DNA of 45,721 nucleotides, taken from assembly GCA_944393385.1 (NCBI GenBank), contig CALYAA010000015.1:1-45721 (forward strand). The letters run 5' to 3'. Position 1 is the stretch's first letter. Every line of letters starts with the position of its first letter. Below, piece by piece: positions 7,684-17,506 of the stretch. Both the position numbers and the translations under genes were made by a program. The stretch comes from an uncultured Clostridia bacterium. Its GTDB lineage: Bacteria > Bacillota > Clostridia > TANB77 > CAG-508. The notes beneath the pieces were generated by a model. The model saw nothing but the letters and a program-made list of their open reading frames with translations. It had not been told where the DNA came from and did not search any database.

Positions 7684-10600
7684 CTATGAATTTCTAGCTT
7701 CTGAATTATATTTTTCGAAAATTTTATACAATCCTATATTTTTTATACCATATTCCTCAGCAGCCTCAAGTGATCCATTATATCTAGTTAAAACATTTTG
7801 TATTTCTTCTTCTGAATATTTATATGGATTTACTTCTTCATATCCAATGTCTGATGCTCCCCATAATAGGACTAATGCACAAGTTTCTAAATTAAATTCC
7901 ACATTATCTTTTAATTTATACCAAATTTCTTTTCTATCTTTCCAATTTTCAAAATTATATTCCTTATCATTGATTAATCCTTTTTCATTAGCCCAATTTC
8001 TTGCTCTTATTGCAGTTCTTGCAAAAATCTGTGAAAATCCTGTACTACAGTCTTCTTTCCATGGAACCAATGGTGTTGGAAAATCTATCAGAGCTTGTTC
8101 TATAGGTGATAAACTGTACCAATACTCCACTTGTTCTTGATATAAGAAATAATTTTCCACAGCATAATTTGCAAGTGGATCATCCCAACCTTCACAACTT
8201 CTTTCCCACATAGATACTGTTTGTATTAAAGATTTTCTCATTTTAAATCTTTGACTTAAATTTGTAAAAATACTATCATAGGATAAAGTATCCTCTGCAG
8301 CTTGTTCTCTACTTCTAACCGGTTTTAATGCTGCCGCTCCAATATTATCACTTACATATTGAACAATTTCTGATTTTAAAGATTCTTTTTTATTTTCTGG
8401 TAAAATAACATCATCTTTATTTATTGGACCTATAGTTCCTTCAATATTATCTAATAAACTAATAGTTCCTTCAAAAAATTTATCTCCAATATTTTGCATA
8501 TTTTCATCGCTATAATCCGTTGTTGGTACCAATTCTAACAAACAGCTTTCAGCTCCTAATCCAGGATAATTTGATGATGTAGCAACAATATCAGGAGAAT
8601 TTTTTGCCCATGCTATTAAATAACCTGAACCATAACTTGAGTTATGTCTTGATTGAGATATTCCCATACAATTCCAGTAATATTGACCTATATTAGAACT
8701 TCCAACAGTCTGATTAAGCCAACCATGAATATCAATTAAAACATTTTTTCCTATATCTATATTTGCAGATAAAGCACTTCTTAAATTATTTAATTCTTTG
8801 GCATCAGAACCATCTTCTTTTTCTCCAAAATATTTTGAACCTGTTTTATATCTTAAGCTCTTAGTATTTGGAGTAAAATTCCCACCCCAATTTCTATTAG
8901 GGTCAAGTCCACTTGCTAGACACCTACCAAATCCATTAATAGAGTTACCATTTACAATACCATCTGTATTTATACCTGGAAATATAAATATGCTCCATTT
9001 TTCTAATAGTTTGATTACTTTATCTTCAGATAATGTATTAAATTTTTGTATAAATCTTTTTGCAATTTTTAATAACATATTTCCATCTCCATGATAATAA
9101 TTTCCATCTGATTTTACACCATCTTCCCAACCATGTAATGCAAATATTAAGAATATATGATTTGGTCCTGAACCTGCTCTGTAATAAAACATGTCTCTTC
9201 CTCTTTGAGTTTTTCCATAAGAAATTTTTGAGCCAAAATGAGCATATGAATTATCAAAAGATTCTAACGGATTATTTTCTTCTGGTAAATTTCCATCTAA
9301 TACTTGAGAAGCTAATACATACCCTCTTTTTCTTTGACCTGTTGAAGATACTGTATATTCAATACAAGTGTATTCAAATGTATATTCTTCAGTATTTGTT
9401 TTATTCGTATTAAAACATATAACATCTTCATTATTTACAGAACCCAATTGAGCATAATTACTATTTGGTCCTCCATATACTATACATTTTTGATTAACAA
9501 TATGTGCATTAGTTCCATTTGCATAAAAATCTGGGAAATATGTTCCTGATATGTAATTTCTAGGATCAATTTTGTCCCATGTTATATAACCTCTTTTTCT
9601 TCCGAGAATTAGTATTATATTCAACATATATATTATTTCCTTCTTTTGCCAAAACAGAAACTAGTTCACCTGCACCTAATGCTCCTATTTTGGCATAATT
9701 ACTATCAGGTCCACCATACACATTTATTGATTCTTTAACAATACCTACAATAGTTTTAATCGGAGATGATAAATATTTTGAATATACATATCCTCTTTTA
9801 GTACCTGATGTTGTTGCATATTCGATAAATGCAATATTATTTCCATTAACTTCAGAACAAAACAACAATGTACATCCTTCATGTTTATATAATGTTCCAA
9901 CAGGTGCTGTTAGGCTAAAAATATCACAAGTTCTTACATCAAGTTCTGTTGTAGCAAAGCAAAATCCACCATAAAAATCTTCTTCTGTTAATGAATTTCC
10001 AGAAATTGATGAAACAGATGAAGCATGTACATATCCTGTTTTATGTTTTCCCGTGCTAGTTACATTATATTCTATATGATACCACCCTTTAGATGTTGCC
10101 AACAAATAAACACTTTCATTTTGATTTACACTACCAACAGTAGCATAATCTGTTGCATCTGGTCCATGATATACTGTAGTATCAGTTCCCATAATTCCTA
10201 TCGTACTTGTAGATGAACGAGTTTGAATTATTTTTGTGTCATGAAGAGCTTTAATCAATTTGTCTGTTAGAGCTTCATTATATAAATTATCTACTTGTAA
10301 TTTATTTTCGTTATCTGTATCTATTTTTTTATTATATCTATTAGCTGTAATATAAGAATTAGCATTTAGTTTTATGATTCTTGAATTTCCATTTTTATAA
10401 ACACATAAATCCGTTTGTATATTTTCTGTTTCAAAAGAAATTATAATTTTTTGCAATTGATTTATACTCTCTCTAATTTGTATATCTAAAAAAGTTTCTC
10501 TTTTCTTTCCTACATCCGAATTAAACTTTAAATCATCTGTTATTTTTGTTAGCATATCTTTTGAATCTAATCCATATTCGTATCCGGTATTTGCATTAAT

Positions 10601-10711
10601 AAATTCTAATATTTTTCCTTTATCTTTACCTCTTATAGATATTCCTTCAAGTATTTCTCCACCTCCAATCTCCATTAATTTCTGATTAAACATTTCGTTA
10701 TTTTCATCCAT
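7684..10711 (-). pseudogene. SH3-repeat / M14 carboxypeptidase, split by a +1 frameshift
   Basis: Two frames overlap at 9566-9627 and join into one protein of about 1,000 residues. The first (ATG 10711, AAAGGG site) has a helical N-terminus of about 160 residues without a signal peptide, then bacterial SH3-like repeats (TVYHGPDATDYATVGSV, KTGYVHASS, KRGYVYSKYL, INVYGGPDSNYAKIGALGAG). At codon CGG 9602-9604 (TCT CGG AAG) the expected NSGRKRGYITWDK continues in the +1 frame. The second frame has another SH3 unit, then an M14 metallocarboxypeptidase domain with zinc ligands in ALHGWED (H..E) and DIHGW, PNRNW, and a likely catalytic Glu in CLLELVP. A helical C-terminal region ends LEAAEEYGIKN then IGLYKIFEKYN. 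Likely role: peptidoglycan peptide cleavage. The lack of a signal peptide is odd beside the secreted SH3 proteins at 15.0 and 18.3 kb, whose SH3 units are very similar. Confidence 0.8.
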
Positions 10712-10887
10712 GTTTATCAACCCTTTCTTTTTTAATATTTAGATTTTCAATCTATGATAATAATTCTATATATTTTTTAATATATTTCTTTAAAAATGGT
10801 TTAAAATAGTTTCAAATTAATATAAAACTTTATTAATACATAAATAATAAGATACCTTTTTCCAAAATATAGCTTTTTTTCTATTAA

Positions 10888-10933
10888 AAAAAGTTATAGA
10901 AATCATATAATTATATAATTTCTATAACTTTTT
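10888..10933. terminator. Bidirectional terminator
   Basis: AAAAAGTTATAGAAAT (10888-10903) and ATTTCTATAACTTTTT (10918-10933) form a perfect 16-bp stem downstream of the minus-strand gene at 10944. The 220-nt gap between 10711 and 10933 otherwise shows only AT-rich sequence. Confidence 0.75.
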
Positions 10934-10943
10934 ATAGTAATTC

Positions 10944-11330
10944 TTACAAATTTTGTTTTTTATTAATTTTTTTAGTAATAATAATTATTATTATTGAGCT
11001 TATAACAAGAGTGAAACCTATAGTTGATGTTTTATATCCATTTTGTTGTACATATACAAAAAGTTCAGCTAAATTATCATCTCCATCTAATATTAAAAAT
11101 TTCTCTGTTTTTAAGAAACTATGTACAACAACATAATAATGATTCCAATATCTATATGCTTCAACTCTTGTTAATTTATGTTCATTATTGTCATCTAAAA
11201 TAGAATTAATTACTTCTCTATTTTCGGAATTAACATTCAATATAAATTTATTATCTATAATAAATTTAATGGATATAAAAATATTTATTATACAGATTAA
11301 TATTAAAATTTTCAAATAACTTTTTTTCAT
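10944..11330 (-). CDS. Two-span membrane protein, unknown
   Basis: 128 residues. Hydrophobic helix at about 8-26, an extracytoplasmic-looking middle (HKLTRVEAYRYWNHYYVVVH then DGDDNLAELFVYVQ), a second helix at about 104-120 (TIGFTLVISSIIIIIITKK) and a basic tail. The SD AAAGG lies before ATG. Family not recognised; the arrangement resembles small sensor or anchor proteins. Monocistronic. Confidence 0.65.
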   Translation of the reverse strand: MKKSYLKILILICIINIFISIKFIIDNKFILNVNSENREVINSILDDNNEHKLTRVEAYRYWNHYYVVVHSFLKTEKFLILDGDDNLAELFVYVQQNGYKTSTIGFTLVISSIIIIIITKKINKKQNL

Positions 11331-11340
11331 TTTTACGACC

Positions 11341-11697
11341 TTTCTACTATTTATATTAATATTATAACATAATATATAAAAATAATCATTATTATATTAA
11401 TTAATACAAGCAATATGACCCAAAATCCAAATTATTTATATCTATCAATCATTGTTAGACTTATCCTTACATTAATTATAAGAAAAATTACCATAACTAT
11501 ATTAAAATTCTAATTTATGACAATCAATATTAATATTTATATTATTGTTTAATTTGCGAAAGTATAAACCGTATTTTATTACGTTTTTTTACTTTTTATG
11601 TATTTTTTATAGAAATACTACAAATCATAATCGTAATTTCTTCCGTTAATTTTTTGCTTTTTTCTTGATACAATTTTACAAATGGAGGTATTCACAA
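11341..11697. other. Gene-free stretch between divergent genes
   Basis: About 350 nt of AT-rich sequence between the minus-strand membrane protein and the plus-strand XRE regulator. It holds a T-tract at 11585-11612 (TTTTTTTAC then TTTTTATG) that only loosely resembles the tandem operator elsewhere and lacks the 28-bp spacing to a -10. I see no RNA gene here. Confidence 0.4.
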
Positions 11698-12033
11698 ATG
11701 TTTAATATTGACGAGAATGAATTTAAAAATAATATAGCTCAAAAAATAAAATTATATAGAATAGATACTCAAGAAAAAACTGCTGAAAAAGCATTTATTT
11801 CTGTTGATACATTATCATCTATTGAACGAGGTTTAAATGTCCCATCTTCTCTTAACTTAGTTAATTTATGTAATGCTTTGAATGTAACTCCAAATGATAT
11901 TCTAGAAGATTTTATTCTTAATAAAGATAAATTACTAACAAATAAGTTAAATGTTGAATTTACTGATTTATCTTTAGACGATAAATCTTTTATTCTTGAT
12001 ATTATTGCATACTTAAAAAATAGAAAAATATAA
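11698..12033 (+). CDS. XRE-family transcriptional regulator
   Basis: 111 residues from ATG 11698, chosen for the GGAGG 9-13 nt upstream rather than an earlier in-frame start. Residues 10-65 are a lambda-repressor-type HTH (IAQKIKLYRIDTQEKTAEKA then VDTLSSIERGLNVPSSLNLV, LCNALNVTPNDIL). The C-terminal 45 residues are helical and may dimerise. It probably regulates the ECF sigma operon 60 nt downstream or itself; a perfect palindrome at 12038-12061 lies between them. Confidence 0.88.
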   Translation: MFNIDENEFKNNIAQKIKLYRIDTQEKTAEKAFISVDTLSSIERGLNVPSSLNLVNLCNALNVTPNDILEDFILNKDKLLTNKLNVEFTDLSLDDKSFILDIIAYLKNRKI

Positions 12034-12037
12034 GCTT

Positions 12038-12061
12038 AGTATATGTTTAATTACATATACT
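12038..12061. promoter_or_regulatory. Palindrome between the XRE gene and the sigma operon
   Basis: AGTATATGT-TTAATT-ACATATACT is a perfect 9-bp inverted repeat followed by TTTTAC. It could be the XRE terminator, an operator, or both. Confidence 0.5.
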
Positions 12062-12094
12062 TTTACTATTTTAATTTAACTAAAGGAGTCGAAA

Positions 12095-12640
12095 ATGGAA
12101 GAATTAATAAACCGTTCTTTACAAGGTGATCAAGATGCTTATATAGAATTAATTGAAAGTATCCAAATTGAAATGTATAAAATTGCAACTTCTCAATTAA
12201 ATAATATTGATGATGTTAATGATGCTATACAAGAAACAATTATACATTCTTATAATAAACTAGATACTTTAAAAAATATTAATTATTTTAAGACTTGGAT
12301 TATAAGAATTTTAATAAATGAATGTAATATTATTCATAGAAATAGAAAAAAACAATTAGGTCTTTTTTATAAAATTTCCAATTCAGTAAATAATTCTACT
12401 TACACGAATAATATATTTCAAGAGGTAGAAAGTAACATTGATTTTGATTTACTTATACAACATCTAAATTATAAAGAAAGACTTATTTTTACACTTTATT
12501 ATAGAAATAAATACACTCCTACAGAAATATCGAATATTTTAAATATCAATGTTAATACTATTAAAAGTAGAATCTCTAGAGCCAAACAGAAAATACAAAA
12601 ATTATATAAGAAAGGAGGAATGCACAATGAAAAAAAATAA
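12095..12640 (+). CDS. ECF sigma factor
   Basis: 181 residues with an AAAGGAG site. Region 2 covers about 5-85 (DVNDAIQETIIHSYNKL, FKTWIIRILINECN) and region 4 about 125-170 (YKERLIFTLYYRNKYTPTEI then NVNTIKSRISRAKQKI). It directs RNA polymerase to a small regulon, normally held off by the membrane anti-sigma encoded next, whose start overlaps this stop by 14 nt. Very similar to the sigma factors at 22.2 and 24.8 kb, so these are recent paralogues. Confidence 0.92.
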   Translation: MEELINRSLQGDQDAYIELIESIQIEMYKIATSQLNNIDDVNDAIQETIIHSYNKLDTLKNINYFKTWIIRILINECNIIHRNRKKQLGLFYKISNSVNNSTYTNNIFQEVESNIDFDLLIQHLNYKERLIFTLYYRNKYTPTEISNILNINVNTIKSRISRAKQKIQKLYKKGGMHNEKK

Positions 12641-13715
12641 TAATTTTGATGCATTTGATAAGCCAGATGATTTTGATGAAATGTTATTTAATTATTTTGA
12701 CAAAAAAGATGAAAACATTCCCCTTTCTACTCAAAACACTATAAAAAATGCACTTAAAAACACTCATAAACAAAAGAATATTTCTTTTACAATGTTAAAA
12801 AGAATTGCTATATTTATCATTTGTTTTGGAATCATCATAGCAACTACAGTTTATGCAAAAGATATAATAAATTTTTTGACAAGTATTTTTACTAATAGTA
12901 ATGCTGGTATTGATACAGCTGTAGAAAATGGATATGTTCAAAATGTTGATATGGATTTTATAGAATGCAATAATGTCGGGGTAAAAGTAGATTATATACT
13001 TATGGATGACCATAATTTAGATATTTCTTTTGTTTATAAGTACTATGAAGGAAACACAGAAACAAAATTTGATAATATCTCATTTAATAACATCTCAATT
13101 ATAGATGAAAATAATAATGTATTATTTTGGCTTTCTGAAGATACTATACCTAATCATAATTTAAATCTTATCAATACTACTGCTCAATTTAATAATGTTG
13201 AGAAAATTTCTGATGGTACTACTTATAGATCTTCATTGCTTTTAACTTCAGAAAATATGCCTGTATCTTATATATTAACTATTTCTATTAATGAAATTAA
13301 ATTAATAAGTAATAAAAAATTAATTAATGTAGATGGTAATTGGAGTTTTTCAATAAATTTAGATAATAAATTTGCAAATAGAATTAATAATGAATATTCT
13401 TATATTTCTAATAGTTCATATGTTAATTCTGTTGTATCAAATGTTTCTGAAACATCTTTAATATTAGAACTTAACTTAAATGTTTTACTTGACGAATCTA
13501 AATTTTTAAATCCATCAAATATAGTTTTATATGATAAAAATAATAATTATTATAATTATACAAAAATAAATTGTAAAAATATTTCAACAATTGAGCCTTA
13601 TAATAGTATTATTACAATAACATATCCAATTACAATTTATGATGATATTGATTTTCTTAATTTACATATTAACCTTAGTGCAGAAAATTTTATTGATGTT
13701 GAAATTTTTAAATAA
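12627..13715 (+). CDS. Membrane anti-sigma factor (DUF4179-like)
   Basis: 362 residues from ATG 12627 (AAAGGAGG site). A cytoplasmic N-terminus of about 55 residues, one membrane helix at about 56-76 (RIAIFIICFGIIIATTVYA), then the DUF4179-like start DIINFLTSIFTNSNAGIDTA and VENGYVQNVDMDFIECNNVG and a large Asn-rich beta-type exterior. Role by family: binds the cognate ECF sigma and senses an envelope signal. Paralogue of the 21.1-kb protein (shared AIDNDYV/AVENGYV segment). Terminator directly downstream. Confidence 0.85.
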   Translation: MKKNNNFDAFDKPDDFDEMLFNYFDKKDENIPLSTQNTIKNALKNTHKQKNISFTMLKRIAIFIICFGIIIATTVYAKDIINFLTSIFTNSNAGIDTAVENGYVQNVDMDFIECNNVGVKVDYILMDDHNLDISFVYKYYEGNTETKFDNISFNNISIIDENNNVLFWLSEDTIPNHNLNLINTTAQFNNVEKISDGTTYRSSLLLTSENMPVSYILTISINEIKLISNKKLINVDGNWSFSINLDNKFANRINNEYSYISNSSYVNSVVSNVSETSLILELNLNVLLDESKFLNPSNIVLYDKNNNYYNYTKINCKNISTIEPYNSIITITYPITIYDDIDFLNLHINLSAENFIDVEIFK

Positions 13716-13719
13716 AAGG

Positions 13720-13756
13720 CAAAAGACATCCTAAACTAGGATGCCTTTTGTTTTTT
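13720..13756. terminator. Rho-independent terminator
   Basis: CAAAAGACATCCT and AGGATGCCTTTTG (one mismatch) around AAACT, then T6. Ends the sigma/anti-sigma operon and faces the convergent secreted-protein gene. Confidence 0.85.
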
Positions 13757-13780
13757 AGGGAAATGATTTGCTTAAATGAT

Positions 13781-14317
13781 TTAACTCCAACTATCAATTA
13801 GCATTCTAACTCTTAAGTTAGAAGAAGAACCCTTTGCTAAATAATATTTAAAGTAATAGGTTCTATTTGGTACAATTCTAATGGACGGGACAATAGTAGT
13901 ACTCCCATCTGCACTAACAGTACAAACACTCAAACAATTACCATTATAATCCCATAATTGAGCAGAAACTTGCTTGTCTACAGGATTACCATTAGCTCCT
14001 GTAACTGTTATACCATAAGAGAGATAATTTCCACTATACTTTCTGTCAGCTCCTCGATAGTATGTTCCTGTCATTGTGAAAGACGAATCTATAGCATAAG
14101 TTGCAACGCCATATTCGTCAACATTTTTGGGAGAAATTTCAAACTCGTATGTTGTCCGAGTTTTTCCATTTTCCATTTGTTCGACAGAAATAACATTTTC
14201 AGGCATAGTCTGATTACCATCAACTTCTTCTGCAAAAGCAGTCATAGAGAAGTTGAGCAACATCATCACAATTGCCATCGCTAAGGTGATAAAACGATTT
14301 TTGAAGTTTTTTCTCAT
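13781..14317 (-). CDS. Small secreted protein, T-tract regulon
   Basis: 178 residues from ATG 14317 (AAGGAG site). Residues 1-29 are a classical Sec signal peptide ending SMTAFA. The mature part has a linker (ENVISVEQMENGKTRTTYEF) and a beta-rich C-terminal domain ending VRMLIDSWS; no enzyme motif seen. Codon choice is less AT-biased than the neighbours and uses CGG (KTR), suggesting transfer. Transcribed from promoter A. Function unknown; could be a bacteriocin-like or adhesion factor. Confidence 0.75.
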   Translation of the reverse strand: MRKNFKNRFITLAMAIVMMLLNFSMTAFAEEVDGNQTMPENVISVEQMENGKTRTTYEFEISPKNVDEYGVATYAIDSSFTMTGTYYRGADRKYSGNYLSYGITVTGANGNPVDKQVSAQLWDYNGNCLSVCTVSADGSTTIVPSIRIVPNRTYYFKYYLAKGSSSNLRVRMLIDSWS

Positions 14318-14431
14318 AACGCAATACTCCTTTAGTCTGTTGCAAATCATTTTCCTATTTTTATCAATAAGAATTTGGTTTGAATTTATCAAACGCAAAA
14401 CTCATTGATTCTTCTGCTCGAAAGCATTATT

Positions 14432-14483
14432 ATTATAACACATTTTGGGTAAAAAAAATAAAAAAGATAAAAAAGATAAAAAA
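14432..14483 (-). promoter_or_regulatory. Promoter A with tandem T-tract operator
   Basis: Minus-strand units TTTTTTATC at 14475-14483 and 14466-14474, then 28 bp, then TATAAT at 14432-14437, about 115 nt upstream of the secreted-protein start. Confidence 0.7.
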
Positions 14484-14895
14484 TTATACTTTTTTATCAA
14501 AAAAATGCATCTTCTTCATTATTTTCATTTAGTATAATATTTAGAAAAAAAGAATGTATTAAAACATATTATAGATAATAGCTTCCATATTGTTGTTTAA
14601 TTATATTTCTAAAAATAGTTATCTAGTGATTGCTAATAGTCTAATCGAAAGAATAAAATTTTAAAATTCAGTTTTAACAGATAGTACAATTATAATACTT
14701 AACTGTTATATCAGCACTAATGCATTTAGTTTATTTATTGTTAAAAATATAAAAATTCTATGTTGCTTCTTACCAAAGACAATACTTATATATGCTAAAA
14801 TTTATACATATTCAAAATCACAACCAAAATTATTAATATGCACAATTTTGAGCAAGTTGTATAAGACAACTTAACTTTATACATATATGGATATA

Positions 14896-14961
14896 TTAAC
14901 TTTTTTAACTTTTTTACTTTTTTTATCTTTTTATTAATTCTTAGAATAATTATTATATAAT
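14896..14961 (+). promoter_or_regulatory. Promoter B with tandem T-tract operator
   Basis: Units ending in C at 14900, 14909, 14917 and 14927 (TTTTTTAAC, TTTTTTAC, TTTTTTTATC), then 28 bp, then TATAAT at 14956-14961. It lies 65 nt upstream of the secreted SH3 gene. The 400 nt to its left (14484-14895) show no gene. Confidence 0.7.
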
Positions 14962-15025
14962 ATTAATGTTCACATTTTGATAAAACTAGAAAATGTAGCA
15001 TGAATCTTTAAGGAGGTTACTATCT

Positions 15026-16042
15026 ATGAGTATTAAAACTAGAAAAAGAATTCAAATTCGGATTCTGTGTTTGTTTTTAACAATTATTTCAATCATTGCA
15101 CTCTTCTCTAAAGTTGCAATGGCTGAGTCTATCGATGCAACTGCCATCTCCCGGATTTCTCAAACAGTCTATACTGGTCCTTCTACCAGTTATGTACCTG
15201 CAGGTAGCATTTCTGCAAACGAACAAGTTGAGATAATTGAAAAAGAGGATGGTTTGGATTGGTATCATATTCAGTACACTGTTACCAGCTCTGGCAAAAA
15301 GAAAACTGGATATGTTCCCACTAGCTCTTTGACCTCTTTTTCCTCAAATAATATCTATGAAATCTTTTATAACGGAGGTCAGGCTACTTCTAATACTTCT
15401 CAAACTGTTTGGAGTTGTGATAATCCTTCTCTTGCAGTTAATATTGGTAGTATTGGTGCTGGTGAGGGAATCACCCTTTTGAAAATGCCTTATTCTGCCA
15501 ATGGAATTACTGCTGCTTTCATTGAGTATAGCACTTCTAGTGGTACAAAAAGAGGTTACCTTATCAATCCTAATGTAACTTATATACAGAATACTTCTGT
15601 TGCAAGGGTTACTTCTAGTGCTTACTTATATTCGTGGCCTAGTACAAGTATTGGCAAGGTTTCCGGTTCTGTAAACACTGGTGAATACGTTACAATTGTT
15701 TGTAAAGAAGGCGACTGGGTCTATGTAGAATATAATACTAACAACGGTAGAAAACGTGGCTATTTCTCATTTGGTCATCTATTTAATCATGTACCTTATG
15801 TTTATAGTGATTTCTACTTTACAGGGTATAGTTGCAACTACAATACAGCTACGTCTGATCTTACTGTATATTCTGCTCCCTCTCATCAAGCGGCTCCTAT
15901 TGATACTATTCGTGCTAATACCGATAGAAAGAGTTATTGGGACAATAGTTTCATTAACCCTGATGGTACTGGTTGGACCTATATTAGATATAACTCTAGC
16001 GACGGAAAGTGGTTAAGTGGTTATACCTACTATGGTGGATAA
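15026..16042 (+). CDS. Secreted multi-SH3 protein
   Basis: 338 residues, AAGGAGG site before ATG. Signal peptide 1-33 (basic start, SIIALFSKVAMA). Four bacterial SH3-like units follow: about 40-101 (QTVYTGPSTSYVPAGSISAN, KTGYVPTSS), 125-190 (KRGYLINPN), 197-252 (VYVEYNTNNGRKRGYF) and 270-338 (LTVYSAPSHQAAPIDTIRAN). No catalytic domain, so probably a wall-binding or bacteriocin-like protein. Base composition is visibly less AT-rich and uses CGG codons, unlike the resident genes. Paralogue of the 18.3-kb protein and of the SH3 part of the M14 gene. Driven by promoter B. Confidence 0.88.
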   Translation: MSIKTRKRIQIRILCLFLTIISIIALFSKVAMAESIDATAISRISQTVYTGPSTSYVPAGSISANEQVEIIEKEDGLDWYHIQYTVTSSGKKKTGYVPTSSLTSFSSNNIYEIFYNGGQATSNTSQTVWSCDNPSLAVNIGSIGAGEGITLLKMPYSANGITAAFIEYSTSSGTKRGYLINPNVTYIQNTSVARVTSSAYLYSWPSTSIGKVSGSVNTGEYVTIVCKEGDWVYVEYNTNNGRKRGYFSFGHLFNHVPYVYSDFYFTGYSCNYNTATSDLTVYSAPSHQAAPIDTIRANTDRKSYWDNSFINPDGTGWTYIRYNSSDGKWLSGYTYYGG

Positions 16043-16097
16043 TAGTATCACATAACTCATCTTTCATAAGATTTTTTAGCTACATTTTCTAGTTTTT

Positions 16098-16131
16098 GGG
16101 TTAACATTCAATTGAATGTTAACCCCTTTAT
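16098..16131. terminator. Terminator
   Basis: A perfect 28-nt palindrome (GGGTTAACATTCA and mirror) at 16098-16125 flanked by T-rich sequence on both sides, ending the SH3 gene. Confidence 0.75.
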
Positions 16132-16180
16132 TTATAGAACAAAAAAAGAGAAATCTTATTCCTCTTTTTTTGTATACATA

Positions 16181-17110
16181 CTAATTATTTTCAATATAAA
16201 TACATATTGTTGCTTTTTCATTTGTCAAATAATATCCTGTTCCATTTATTGCTTCAGAATGTATTACGTCAATCTTATCAAATTCATAATAGTTTACACT
16301 AAGATTATTATAATTTTCGCTTTCATTTAAATTTGTACTATTTACACGTGCTAAAAACTTGTTTATACTGCTATTATATATAATATCTATTATTGTATTA
16401 GAATTTTCTAAATCATAATATATAATTCTAATTGTTGAACTTTCTTTTTCATTTACGTTATTAATAAATAGTTTTGCTAGTTCTTCATTTACTATTTCAC
16501 CATTTTCTTTATAAATCAAACAGTTGTCATTTTCTATATTGAAATCATTATTCAGTATATTTTCAACATCTTTTTCATATATATATTGTTCTATATTTTT
16601 TACTGTTATATATGGTTCTATTATTTCTTTATCATATAGTCTTGGAAATTTTATTGAAATCCCATTTTTACCATTATTATCAGTTGTATCATTTGCAATG
16701 CCTATATATAGTGTATCATTTTTAAGGTATGCATTATTGTAATTCATATTTAACATTGATTCATTTTCCACTGCAATTATAACAACAAAATAATTTTCAA
16801 AATCATTTTCCTGCATTTCTATAATATCATTCCATCTTTCTTTCATCTTTTTATATTCTTCATAATTATTCACTTTTTTGTAATACATTTTATTTATGTA
16901 TAACATATCATCTCCAAATTGGTAATTGTCACTCAAATAAAGATTATTTTGGTTTAAATCAAATACTTGTGATTGTATTTTTGATTCTTCGTTATTTATC
17001 ATATTTTCATTATTTTTAAGTAAACAACTTGTTATTATGAAAACTATAAATATAAATATTATAATAGTTACAAAAATTAATACATATTTCATATTTTTTT
17101 TAAAAAACAT
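16181..17110 (-). CDS. Membrane/lipoprotein sharing a domain with the 19.5-kb anti-sigma
   Basis: 309 residues, AAAGGAG site. Membrane helix 8-30 ends in ITSC, a possible lipobox. The exterior starts with MLYINKMYYKKVNNYEEYKK and RWNDIIEMQENDF then VVIIAVENES, matching IYYKRIYNYEEYKQATQRWN in the anti-sigma at 19.5 kb. A C-terminal part STIRIIYYDLENSNTIIDII matches that gene's out-of-frame extension. There is no sigma partner next to it, so it may be a stand-alone sensor or a decoy of the anti-sigma exterior. Family not recognised beyond this paralogy. Confidence 0.75.
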   Translation of the reverse strand: MFFKKNMKYVLIFVTIIIFIFIVFIITSCLLKNNENMINNEESKIQSQVFDLNQNNLYLSDNYQFGDDMLYINKMYYKKVNNYEEYKKMKERWNDIIEMQENDFENYFVVIIAVENESMLNMNYNNAYLKNDTLYIGIANDTTDNNGKNGISIKFPRLYDKEIIEPYITVKNIEQYIYEKDVENILNNDFNIENDNCLIYKENGEIVNEELAKLFINNVNEKESSTIRIIYYDLENSNTIIDIIYNSSINKFLARVNSTNLNESENYNNLSVNYYEFDKIDVIHSEAINGTGYYLTNEKATICIYIENN

Positions 17111-17506
17111 TTTTCATATCTCCTTTACTTTTCTCTCTCTACTAAATATTACTTATTACATATTCTTGTTATAATTTTTAGTGATAATATCTAGCATTTC
17201 TTCATCATATCTTTTTCAATATTATATATATTAGATATCTAATTCATCTAAAATGGTTTCAAGAATCCAATTTTTTTTATAAAATTAAATAAATTCAACT
17301 ATATCCCCCTCTTTCTATTTATCCTTTATTATTACAATTAGAAATATAAATTTGTCACAAATTTTATAAAAATATTTTTTATCGAATTAATAAATTATTA
17401 CATATATCTATAATATCATAATTCATTAAAATTTTGTCGAAAAATGCACCCTCTATATTATATTTCTTGCATCTAATGTTTAGAAAATAAAAAAGGGGGT
17501 TTTTAA
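17111..17506. other. Gene-free stretch with the promoter of the Spo0A-like gene
   Basis: About 400 nt of AT-rich sequence. TATAAT-like hexamers occur near 17409 and TATATTAT near 17453; the SD is AAGGGGG at 17493-17500. A single TTTTTTATC at 17380-17388 lies 25 bp from TATAAT and is not counted as one of the tandem operators. I see no RNA gene. Confidence 0.35.

Noticed and set aside
11585..11612. T-tract operator upstream of the XRE gene
   Set aside because: The units are irregular and no -10 lies 28 bp downstream.
13958..14284. Plus-strand 108-codon frame over the secreted-protein gene, and similar long frames opposite the VanX-like gene (34520-35056)
   Set aside because: They lie antisense to genes with clear signal peptides and conserved motifs; their products look random.
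17380..17414. Sixth T-tract operator upstream of the Spo0A-like gene
   Set aside because: Only one unit, and the distance to TATAAT is 25 bp, not 28.
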